A stretch of 64,000 nt of DNA from Diprion similis. Lineage: Eukaryota > Arthropoda > Insecta > Hymenoptera > Diprionidae. The translations under genes were made by a program, and so were the position numbers. Under the pieces are notes generated by a model. It was not told the DNA's origin, searched no databases, and saw nothing but the letters and a program-made list of their open reading frames with translations. The DNA lies in NCBI RefSeq assembly GCF_021155765.1, contig NC_060112.1:22842501-22906500 (forward strand). Direction: 5' to 3'. Shown piece after piece: positions 1 through 11,162 of this stretch; position 1 is the first letter of the stretch, and each line of letters starts with the position of its first letter.

Positions 1-3000
1 TGAATTAGGTCAAAAATATTTTCAACTACGGTCTGATAATAGAATAGAAATTTAATACAAGAACGAATAGAAGGTTTTTCGCGAGTTGCATACAATTATG
101 GTACGATATACGTACGTCTTGTTTTTACTTTATAATCTTCTCTCTTATTGATTAATTAGTTTTTTATTTTTAAAAAATCCTTTATTTTCTGCAACAATAA
201 ATTGAGAATACGGCGAGACTTCATCGACACGTTGCATAAGCGTTCACGTAACGTATTTTTAGACAGTTTATATGCCGTAATGGAAAAAAATGTAGAGTTT
301 ATACACGCATGCAAGGTATAAAATATAATACGACTTGGTCTGGTAGTAAAGTGACAGTATTTGTTTCAAGATCGTTAAATTTTAATATTAACTACGGAAA
401 CTGATAAAGTCGACGGACGATAATACGAGAATCGTGAGTACAAAACTGCAGATATTATAATATCTGTGTCGAACTCACGTGTAGGTATAGCAATAAAGGT
501 AATCTGGTACATGCATATTCATATTTATACATATAGTTAGACGTTGAAAACCTTATTTTCAGGCTCATAAGGTAGTATTTAATTTATTATATATTGATAG
601 TAACTTTTCGAAGGCCCGACAAAAGTTGAAGCTGCTGGATATCCTGCATCAAAAATCAAGCGTATACGGAAAATTTGACAAATTTCACAGACACGTACCC
701 TTCTTGTCCTGTAATCGAAGTGTCTGACATCTGGAGATAACTTACCCGACCAAAATGTTATTCGTTATTATTTCAAGTAAACCACGAAAGACGAAAAACA
801 CGGAGCAATTGCGTTGCAGTTCAACCTCAGATTGACATTAGAGTATATGTTATGTAACAGTTTCATCTCCACCTATAATATGCCAATATAATATCATGCG
901 ACATATGGATCGTCAATGCAGTTCGCTCCTCTGTGAAACCAACGTATAACTATACTGTAACTTAAATCTAATTAACCTCTGCAGCCTCTCCGAGGGACTC
1001 TAATTTATGTTCACGAAACTTGTTGACATATACGCATTCGCCGCTTAAGTAAATATGTCATAGGTTAATAATATCATGCTCTATAACATTGTACCCGCTG
1101 CAGCCGAGAGTGTAACTTAATTAAATTACGATAAAAGAGCAATGTGATAAATTTGTACATGCATCGCGCGTGTTTCCAAACAGCCATTGTTTCTTTTTTA
1201 GCCTACTTTTCGTCGTTGCGATAATTAGCCACGCCCTCCCACGAAACTGGTGTTCAAAAATCGATTAGCCAAATTGAGCTCGGTGTGTATAATCAGGGCC
1301 ACAAACCAGCAGCCTAGCAGTTCTCCTTCGGCGTTATGTCATATTGCTCGCGACGAGAGTCGAGAACAGGTATCTGATGTATTACAAGAACGTTTCGCAT
1401 TAGCGGAGGGATAGCTGATCTTACTGGGGTTAAAAATAAATTTTCGAAAGGCATAGGCTTGGATATACGCCGTCTGGAAATAAATCTTCGAGAAACTTGT
1501 ACACCTGATGGCGTTAGTCATTAGACGTTAGACTTTGGTTCTTTCGTACGGTAAACGAGAAGTTGAAACGCACCTCGAGTTGCAATGTTGATATACATAT
1601 ATCACGGTACTCCAAGTAATTCCAGTATAAATTGGATATAGACGCTGATTTATTGGTTGTATTTCAGTTTCTCTATCAATTCACACTCGCTGTGGGTGAT
1701 GAACGGAGTTTGAAATTTTACTCGCATTCAATAACTTAATTGGTCAAACAAATGTACTTTACAGGCATGCAGCCACTGCAGCTCGTAATTAGCACCGATT
1801 AACGAATATGGAATGACCTCGAGAAATTATACCGTTGGTAAAGGAATTCACATTCCAATCACTCTCTGTTAGGATTTTCAAGGTAGTATCGGCGATAATA
1901 AACGACAACTGCAGCAGCTGGAGGTGTAAATAGATACACGAGGAAAACAATCCTTCAATACAATCCGCAAATTCCTGATAAGACAAAGGTACAAATTGAG
2001 AATCGTTTCTGGCATGATTTACGGTATTTGCTATCCATCAGCAATTTTTTCTTGTATCTCTTCTCGACCGAATGAAGAACGCTGCGTGTCTGAAGCGCAG
2101 TGTTGCGGAATCTAGAAAAGAATGCGCAAAGGTCGAGTGTATATATCCTAAGTCGTTGCGCAATAAAACGTAAGTTTCAAAAGAAAGAAAAAAAAAACAA
2201 AAAAAAAGGAACAAAAAACCGTCGATTCAAGTTGTTTGTTTTGCCAAAAAATTTATGATATATACAAATTTTCATGCTATTGCATATATCATAATTTGTG
2301 ACTATAATATGAAAATGATTTCCTTTCGTTCGTGTTCTCAGACGAAACCCCATAAGATTTCAAAAATAGTAAGTATATATAAATATCGCAAAACGTCAGC
2401 AGCACATCGCATATGATACAATGATATCGTCGTGTAAGCAAAGGAAGAAATTCTGCAGGCCGCGCTGTGAGCATGGAAGCAGGAGCATCGATCGGAAGAC
2501 CGAATGACGTATCTGCAATTAGGTCTTGCCCTTCGAAGGGTCTGGCAATGGGATACGTGACCCGTGACACGTTAAGGACTCCAGGGATCCTTTTCTCATG
2601 AATTGACGCTGGCTTCACGCGGAGAAAGTTGAGTATAGAAACATTGAGATGATGAGGGTCCAGGAAAGAGAAGGAGAAACGGAGAAACGGAGGTTTTTAA
2701 AACTCCTGCGCTTCTTTCATGCGCAAAGGGAGGTAACGACGTGCTTCACTGCACGCAGATGTCTGACACGCGTAGTTATTTAGTCCCAGTTTTCCTCTCG
2801 TTGCTTTAGCGCCGTTCATATTTATATCTTTGCGCGCCAAATAGCATACATGCAGTATGCCTATACCTACGTGCAAAATCTAGGCTTCTAAAAACGATTA
2901 ATAAACATCTATACGCAAAGTGTATGTCTATATACCACCTTATAATATAAACCTTACGAATTACCGCGGAATCGTTCGTTTATCCCACCGGATTCGTTCA

Positions 3001-3478
3001 AAAGGATTCATATTTTTCATTTCTGGCACATACATGTATGCATTCAATCCACTCGTTGGCCGGAAAAAAGGCGGCAATTTGTTTCTCCCTGTCGGTATAA
3101 TTTCGACTGCGGCTTCGGTCGGTATCGCCCAAAACTCGGGTTATGTTCTTTCGACTTTTTCGCGGAAGCTGCAACAACTCCATGATATTCAAAGCGTGCG
3201 AATAAGGTAGAGAAAGTAGTGTTTGGACTGGACTGTTGTGAATGATCAACCCCACTTCACGTTTCAGATATCATACCGACGGAGACTATTGAAACTACCG
3301 ACGCGACACTGTTTAAAAACAATGGAATCAATATGATCTTCAGTTCGCTTATCTTTGTAGGTCGACTCAATTCACCGAGTTATTTTTCCGTTATTTTTAA
3401 CTTCAAACCTGCAGGTTAAGAAGTAAACTGCGACTGTATTATTGCTGGACAATGTGTTTAATGCTTCAGTCTGCTTAC
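1..3478. other. Left flank without a recognisable gene
   Basis: AT-rich DNA with only short chance-length open frames on both strands. A minus-strand open frame around 2430-2618 has somewhat coding-like composition, but I found no good splice sites bounding it. I see no transfer RNA, transposon or repeat array here. It may be intronic or 3' sequence of the gene that owns the minus-strand exon at 3479-3676. Confidence 0.5.
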
Positions 3479-3676
3479 CCCTCTCGCTGAAACGGGAACG
3501 GTGGTTTCCCTCGTGTAGATAGGAACGTCCAAGTCGCTTACGCTGCTGCTGATACTTGGAGCTCTTGAATTGTTCATACCACCGGCGGGTACCGAAAGAT
3601 GCGTCGGCCTCAAAGGATGGGATTCAGCGATAAAACCCTCCCCGAAAACGTCGTCGTCCTGCTCCATCACCAGAGC
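3479..3676 (-). CDS. Internal exon of an unrecognised minus-strand gene
   Basis: On the minus strand an AG acceptor (ending TTAAAG) opens a 198-nt stretch, exactly 66 codons, closed by a GTAAGC donor. The reading frame is open throughout, phase 0 at both ends. The encoded segment begins ALVMEQDDDVFGEGF, is acidic at first, then rich in Ser, Pro and Thr (for example APSISSSVSDLD), and ends PVSARG. It has no cysteines, no hydrophobic stretch and no domain I recognise, so it looks like a flexible tail or linker. The GC-rich patch near 5400-5600 could be the first exon or promoter of the same gene. The flanking exons were not found, so the protein cannot be named. Confidence 0.5.
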
Positions 3677-6600
3677 CTTTAACATAATTGGAAAGACGAT
3701 ATTTCATTTTTTGCCAAGATGGATCGACTGAATTTTTTTCTGCTAACGTAAAGCTGATGTCAGTAAAATTAGATCTTTAGTTGAAGCGAGAGAGTCCGCA
3801 GGCTTTCCCTGTCAAATATTTGGCATCTGATCAAGGATACAACCTAGTGACTGTGATGTTCAAAATCAATGAGCGAACGAGACGAAAGCGTATCGAGACA
3901 GCTGAGTTGATTTTCCTCATCATCATGGTTGACGAGTGATTGCTCTTCGATTTGCGATTTCCGGTGGGAAAAAATGCGGCCAAGTTGTCCGTGCTCCGGA
4001 TTTCGCATATCGAGTTAAATTCTCTCGAATAACCGAACCCGACGGTGATTTCATCCCGTCAACAACATACTAAATAGCGCGCACAATTGTTGTGTACACT
4101 TATACATGTATGCAGATATCGATACAACAACGAGAGATAATATGCGTTTATTATTTCATCCTTCGAGCCGCACGTGGTATGAGGATTACCGAAGGTGTTA
4201 TGGTTAACGAACAATAGAAGCTGCACAGAATGATCGGAATAGATAAAATTGATTAGCCGTCATCAATTCGGATCGAAGAGCAATAAATGGCACTATATGC
4301 AGGGGCTCGTAATATCCTATCTATCACACGGTTCTATTCGCGAGATGGAACATTGCCATGAACAAAGTTGTTTGCTTGGAGAATTTGGCAAGAAAATTTT
4401 TTCTCCCACGTCTAATATTTACCAATAAATATCAAGTCAACTTTGTAGCATATACCTGTTGCATACATAACTCGCCTCCTAAGTGAATTATGTTGAGTGT
4501 TCGCACAGTCATGCGTCATATACTTTATTATTAGAATTAATGAATGAATTTTTAAAGTGACCTGAATCTGTTGTTTTCCTGTAAACCAAAAAAAAAAAAA
4601 AAAAAAAATGCATTGCGGTGAAAAGATCCAACTCCGTACGCTGTCAAATGGAACATCGAATATATTATGCAAAAGCACACAGCTATATATTTGGTGTCAA
4701 AACAAACAACCATGGGTATTATTTTGACTGTATTACACCAAATAGAGTTGACTTTTATAGACATCGCCAATTTTTTAGCACTGTAAGCTTTCTTCTAAGT
4801 CCAAGTAAAATTATTTCAAACTCGTATTTACAGTAAAATCTAATTTCTCCAGCGGAGATTCACAAATCATTGAATTCAGAATAAAATAACCGACCATTAA
4901 AGAGAGAGTAGAATAGATTCGAATGATTTTCAATGGTTTCTGTCTTTATCGATTAATTACGCGTAGGTACGTAATTGAACAGACCCTTGACGTCTCGATT
5001 TTCCTGCGTTGCCTGCCATCCAGAGGTTAATAAATTTGAATCGGCGATTCAGTTATCGTATAGCTTAATTCAATCGGTTGGATAATGTAGAAATAAAAAA
5101 AAAAAAACCACAATGACAAAGACGATGAAAACAATAACAACGACAATAATTTACCTGACGGTTTTATCCGATTATTTAAAATTATTTGGAAGTTGGCTCG
5201 ATGCAGGGAAATCGATTCGCGAATATAAATCGGTGCTGCAAGATTTTTTAGGGTAAAGTATGCTGTTTGAATCTTTGAAATACCACCACCGATTTTTTCT
5301 CGAATTCGAAATGCCAATAGGAAAAAGAACAACCGAAGCACCGTCTCGACGAGATACGTTCTTGAGACTGAGCTAGAGGACGCATTTCGTTTAGTTTCGT
5401 TTCGCCTCGTCGCGACGGCGACGGCGACGAGCCTACGTCGACGTGAAATCGACGTCAGTTTGCTAATTTTAATTCAACTTAAATTTAACACAGGGCGTCG
5501 TCGTCAGGCGAGCCTCCGTGCACCGTTACCGAGGTGTCGAGCTAAGAACAGTTTCAACTTCTTTTTCACCCTCTCGCCTCGCCTCGACGTCGGACCGCAG
5601 AACTATTACGGTTTCACGACAGATATAGCTATTTCGGCGAGAGAATGAAATTTTCACATACTACACGATGGACCGTATTTTAAACAGATTTATGTATACT
5701 GCCATTCATATTTCGCCTTAAAGCAATCAAAAAATCGCCGAAATAGCAAATAATATATAATAATATCCATAACTTTCATCATAAGTTATTCGGTTTGTAG
5801 AAATATGTATCCGTCAAAGGCTCACGATGTTTAATTTATTAAATAACCTCCGGGAATAATGTATCACGATATGGACCTGCTTCCGATATTCCACATTAGG
5901 TATCTATTCCTTCTGAAATTGCAACGATATCCCACGTAATCATGAAATTGACGTTATCGACATGACGTCATTCGTCACTAGCGAATCGTAGGTCGCGCGG
6001 GAAATTTGAAATAAGTAATAACAGTGCACATCGATAAAAGGGAAGTCGTGAAATTTTATCAAAGAATCTGATTTTTTAGACAGACGGAAAGAATAGGTGC
6101 AGATGTGTATGCAATTTGACAAATCAGTGATTAATTTTATTGCATCGCATGCAGAAAAATTGTTTGGACAATTTGTAGAGAGCTGAACGGTAGCGCGTGA
6201 TTTTTTGTTATTTCTTCATTTGCAATTTTTCATTTGACGGTAGGCGTCGTGGCCGTAAATAAAGATCATCTGCACACAGACAATGTATAATGCGTGTGCG
6301 TATAATATTTTCGCGAATGTGTTGGGTTGCGTCAGTAGTGAAGATGTTCTTTCACGTCGGGATGAAGTAGCGCGTGATCAGTCCCGAGTTTTAGCCGGCA
6401 CCTCTATTCGTATATCTATTTCAGCAATATGTTGTGATATATACTTCTCCGACAGTTTCAGTTTTGTCATTGAAATGGTCATTTTATTCCAAATCATAGT
6501 GCAATTTTCTCCGAGGTGATTGCACGTGGCTAATTGAGTTCAATACTCCAGAATTATTAGTAGTGCGTCTCCGAATAACACTTACCTAGTTCGGCAATCT

Positions 6601-7265
6601 CACTATCTTCTAAAATTATAGCAATCAAAGCATACATTCTGTCACGCCGTTCTTAACATATGAGACCGTAAATAACTTAAAATACAAGTTTTGGAATCTG
6701 TGCAATGACGTGTGACAAAAACATAACTCGACACGAATTCTTCACGAATATCGCATTCGTCATAGCAGCGTGTATTCTGATCACTGATTGAATTGGTTAT
6801 CGATTGACGATTACATTCAATGATTAAACCCGCGTAACACAAATAGATGGGTAGGATTGAAGTAGTTATTAGTGACATCTACTGCCATCAAGCAAACTAT
6901 CCAGATCAAATGCATTGATGCAAAGGTCTCCGCTAATTTTATACATGTCGCAGGCATACGTACGGATCATCGTGGGTAACATTATTATCAGTCTGAATTC
7001 CAAGTCTAAAAATAAATTGACATTTTGATGGACGAATAATTTTGCGTCTTTCTTTCGTTTCACATTTATTTTTTATAAATGTTTGGGCTGGCTCGACTCA
7101 GCAGTCGGTCGGTAATACGATCCAAAAACTTTCCTGTGTTTAGGTTTGTGGTATCCAAATTTACGCCTGACGCGCGTGCGACGGCAACATCTTAACAGCG
7201 TCTTCCGCAGCCGTTATGCGTGGTTCGCTTTGACCACTGAACTCTATACATACTAGCAAGTCTGC
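3677..7265. other. Intergenic or intronic DNA with GC-rich patch
   Basis: No supported coding exon. It contains a run of 21 A at 4588-4608, and a locally GC- and CG-rich patch around 5395-5600 with CGACGGCGACGGCGACG, which looks like promoter or 5' untranslated sequence. The last 250 bases before DUS3L are probably that gene's promoter and leader; an in-frame stop at 7254-7256 limits the DUS3L start. Confidence 0.45.
4588..4608. repeat. Poly-A tract, 21 A
   Basis: Uninterrupted run of 21 A. No retroelement body or target-site duplication was recognised next to it, so it is listed only as a homopolymer. Confidence 0.9.
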
Positions 7266-9951
7266 ATGAGAATGGCTGACCCGATCGAAAAATTTGCCGA
7301 AGTTTCATTGGATATTAAAGAAGAGAAATTAAAAGGAGTATGCCCCATTAAACCAGAGTAAGACAAGTAATGGAAAATATAATTTTCCCATCAAATTAAA
7401 ATCTTGTCATGTGTTACATTTTTCAAGTAGCACTGAACTACAATAAAGTGTGGCGTGCTAACCTCAAAATGCATAATAAACACGCTATGTCAAAACAAGA
7501 CAAAACTGGGACTCGATAGTTGACTATAGATTTAAAAAAAATTATGCCAACAAAAATCGCCATTTTATCTTACTTTTGTATTTTCATTCATAGGTTTATT
7601 ATCAATGATCACAAAAAAGTCTTGACAGAAGAATCATTGACTGATGTCGACAAGGAGCAACCAGCGTCACAAACAAGCGATGGTGAGCATGAAACACTGG
7701 CTGAGGAGCCGACGGAAAAAAAAATTAAGTTAGATGACAAGAAGGAGAAACCTCGAGGGCAAAATAAGGCTAGGCCTCCACCGTACAAAGCACCTAGAGA
7801 AGAAAATCTATGTCCTTGGGTCGTGGACCAGGCGGTTGGAGAGCCTGATAAGAAATGTGATAACACAAGGTGCCAGTTTATGCATGACCGGGTGGAGTAC
7901 ATGAAGATTAAACCGAAAGACATTGCCGAGAGATGCTTCTTCTTTGATACAATCGGTCGATGCCCTAGAGGCACGGCTTGCAGAATGGGTACTGTGCATT
8001 TAACTGAAACGGGACTCAACATAATTGATGAATCAAAGTTTGAAGAGTACAAAAAAAAACCACTGTCTACTAAAAATCAACTGCCTAAGGACTTGCAGAA
8101 TAAACTCAGAAAGCATAAGTATAATTTTTCAATAGCGGAGAAAATCATCAAGGCCAATGACGCGGCTAAGAAGAAGAAGAATGCTACAATTCCTGTGGAG
8201 AAAAAAACTGCAAAATCTAATTCAGCTGAGATTATCGCAAAGACTGACGAAAATGTTGAATTGAAATTAAATGAAAATAATTCACATGAAAAAGTAGAAC
8301 ACGAAACGAATCTGGAAGCTTCCAGTAATGGCGTCGAAGGTGAAACGATTAATGTCTCTGTTAAAGGCTCTGGAAATTCAATGAAAGTGGACCCAAAGAT
8401 CGGCCCATTATCTGATTACGACATAATAAAGCAACTACCTTCAGAAAGGCGAAGAATCGACTGGAAAGATAAGATTTTATTAAGCCCGTTGACAACAGTC
8501 GGTAATTTGCCTTTTCGTAGAATTTGCAAAGAATACGGGGCTGATTTTACCTGCGGAGAGATGGCACTGGCTCCGAAAATATTGAAAGGTGCCACTGAAG
8601 AGTGGGCATTGGTTAAAAGGCACGAAACTGAGGATATATTTGGTGCACAAATATGCGGCAACAATCCCGGAGTTCTTACCAGGTGTGCCCAACTCCTGGA
8701 GAGCGAGGCTGAGGTCGATTTCATTGACCTGAACCTGGGATGTCCGATAGATCTCATATACAGACAAGGCGGAGGGAGTGGAATGCTTAACAAACTGAAT
8801 GTACTGGAAATAACAATCAAGTCTATCAGCCAACTCATGCGGATTCCTTTGACCGTTAAAACCAGGATGGGAGTTTACATGGATAAACCTATTGCACATA
8901 ATTTAACTCCAATGTTCCGCGACTGGGGAGCTTCGATGATAACGGTGAGATTTTATTAATGTTGACAAAAAAAAATTGCTAAAACTTAATTTCTCTAAAT
9001 CAGACTTTACCAAGTTCCACAATTTCTTATTGTTTGCTCAAATTTCCAGGTTTCAACATATTTAACTTCAAAACCTGAATCTGTGATTTAAAAATGATTT
9101 GAACAAGAAACAAATTTACTGACGTTCATCGTTAACTAAGTTAGTTTACCCTTGTTATGTAAAGACAAATATAAATCGGCAGGTACATGGCAGATCGAGA
9201 GAGCAGAGGTACACAAAGATGGCAGACTGGCAATACATAGAAAGGTGCGCTCAGGCAGCGAAACCAATTCCAATATATGGCAACGGGGATATATTATCAT
9301 TTGAAGATTACAAAAATGCAAAGGAAAATTACCCCTCTTTACAGGGTGTTACTGTCGGGCGTGGTGCTCTGATTAAACCGTGGATATTCAGAGAGTTCAA
9401 GGAACAAAAACTGCTGGATGTACCAAGCACCGAGAGATTTGAAATTGTTAAGAAGTATGCCAAGTATGGACTTGAACATTGGGGCTCAGACACAAGAGGC
9501 GTGGAAACAACCAGACGGTTTCTACTTGAGTGGATGTCGTTTCTGCACAGGTAAAAATTTTGTAGATTAGACGATTTTTTGAGGGAAAAACGTTGATTTT
9601 TACCTACGATGTGATCTAACAGAAAATGAATTCTTATCGATTGGTTACATGTTATGTCCATTCACTAGGTACATACCTGTGGGAATATTAGAGCGACCAC
9701 CACAGAAGATAAACGAAAGACCGCCATTTTATCGGGGTCGTGATGACATGGAAACGCTTATGGCCAGCTCGAATTGTGCGGACTGGATAAAAATATCGTA
9801 AGCTGTTAGAACATGTTTAAAATTATTTCTAAATTAGTCCGATGATCTCGTTTCACATTTTTTCCTGCGTTTATTTTGCAGAGAAATGCTTCTCGGAAAA
9901 GTACCCGAAGGTTTCCACTTCCTGCCAAAGCATAAAGCAAACTCCTGGTAG
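7266..9951 (+). CDS. DUS3L: tRNA-dihydrouridine(47) synthase, DUS3-like
   Basis: Five exons: 7266-7357, 7594-8944, 9183-9550, 9669-9797, 9882-9951; phase is kept at every junction, giving 669 residues (human DUS3L is about 650). The family reduces uridine in the tRNA variable region to dihydrouridine with FMN and NADPH. From about residue 104 there are two CCCH zinc-finger patterns (CPWVVDQ...[11 protein letters not shown] and [19 protein letters not shown]...H). A Lys-rich linker follows, then the flavin TIM-barrel from about residue 320: [23 protein letters not shown], the catalytic-loop NLGCP with Cys near 414, [17 protein letters not shown] and [10 protein letters not shown]. The frame has an upstream stop at 7254; ATGs at 7266 and 7272 are both possible starts. 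It runs tail-to-tail with the trunk-like gene, 382 bases away. Confidence 0.93.
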
Positions 9952-10333
9952 GATTTAAGAAAAAAAGGAATAAGGAATTACAAATCACAGGTAGCATTTT
10001 GTAAATAACTTCAAGCGCTAAAAACTGTGTACATTGCATAGAAATATAATATTGTAAGCAATAATATACAGTTTGATTAGTTGATTTTTATTTATCAATT
10101 CAATATGCTGATATACATTACATTGGCTTTCGGTGATTCGACAAAATGATTTTTTTTTGTATCAAGCTACCCTCGCTGCAGTTATCTACATCGACATTGC
10201 AAGCGTGCAATTTCAGGTGTCGCGCAAGGTTGGCAAAGAAATAATTAGGCACAGGTAGATCGCTTCCGTCTTTTATCTGTAAATCCGTAATTGTGTCATC
10301 AAGCCACTTTCATGTTCATTGCCATTGTAATCC

Positions 10334-11162
10334 TTAGTAGTGTTCGGTTATATCGCCCAAGGTTGAAACTGGCCACATGCATTCGCACCCGCTTGCCACC
10401 TGTATCGTGTGAGACTCCCAGCAGTCGCTCTCCCAACGTCGTCTGACCGTAAACAGAGTCTTGCTTCTTTGAACACAATGGAAGCTCGGATGCGCGCACA
10501 TCTAAGTAAGCGAGAAAAGAAAGAGGCTCATTTACAAAGATTACCAAAATTGTATCCTTTGACCCGTCTAGTACCCAGAGAAGGGAATTAGCGTTAAATT
10601 GCAAGGATTGTACCTGCTGTGAAGGTCTGGTTAGAGCCTGGACTCGTTCGATTAAGGAATACGCTTTACAGAAGACCTCGTGATAGTGTGGCGGTTGGTA
10701 TTCGTACTGCGAATCGCTGAGTTGGACTTTATTAGTTTTGGTCTGGCACAGGCTCCGGTATTCCTGAAAAGTCAATGAAAAACTAATTTTTTTCTCCCAC
10801 TTCTCTCACAATCGACAATATTTTACCGGAAGTAAGTTTCTGTCTTCCCTCTGGAGTTCCGGGAGTTCCCGATCGCTCGCCAAGCCATCTTTCAGGTCGT
10901 AATCGTCCTCGGGAAGATATGCAGATAGGTCTTGCAATACCGTTGCCGAGGGGATGAAGGAAGACGGGAATTTCACGGCTCGCCATGGTTGATCGATCGT
11001 ATCGATCTGACCCGAGTTTGGTGGATACAGTTGGGAGAGCAGTCTCTTCTCGAAAATTTGCGTGTAGTTCAGTCGTTGGCCCAGAGCACCCGATATGCAG
11101 GACAGAAAAAGTACTTCGATGATCTGAAATGAAACGTGCAACAAACGTGAAAACACGTTCAT
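10334..11162 (-). CDS. trk: Secreted cystine-knot ligand, Trunk/PTTH family (probably Trunk)
   Basis: Three minus-strand exons: 11162-10827, 10763-10614, 10501-10334, phase 0 at both introns, total 217 residues; Drosophila Trunk is of similar size. The N-terminus has a signal-peptide-like core (IIEVLFLSCISGALG) and then an acidic prodomain (LPEDDYDLKDG). The last two exons carry the knot: SLCQTK, YEYQPPHYHEVFCK, MCAHPSFHCVQR, RRWESDCWES and GCECMWP near the C-terminus. Cysteine spacing and the closing CxCMWP are what I associate with Trunk; PTTH ends differently, and Spaetzle is less likely. The family activates the receptor tyrosine kinase Torso. The start is uncertain: a TTTCATTTCAG lies in frame just inside the first exon, so the signal peptide could instead begin in an unseen upstream exon. 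Family assignment is firmer than the choice of member. Confidence 0.68.

Noticed and set aside
1789-1986. 65-codon minus-strand frame with hydrophobic residues, receptor-like at first glance
   Set aside because: No matching upstream or downstream exon and no conserved motif; length is expected by chance in AT-rich DNA.
2289-2618. 109-codon minus-strand frame with coding-like composition
   Set aside because: No convincing acceptor or donor at either end and no recognised domain; mentioned only within the flank entry.
4588-4608. Poly-A tract as the tail of a retrotransposed copy
   Set aside because: No coding or element sequence precedes it on either strand and no flanking duplication was seen.
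7609-8899. Several 60-147 codon minus-strand frames
   Set aside because: They are shadows of the DUS3L coding exon on the other strand.
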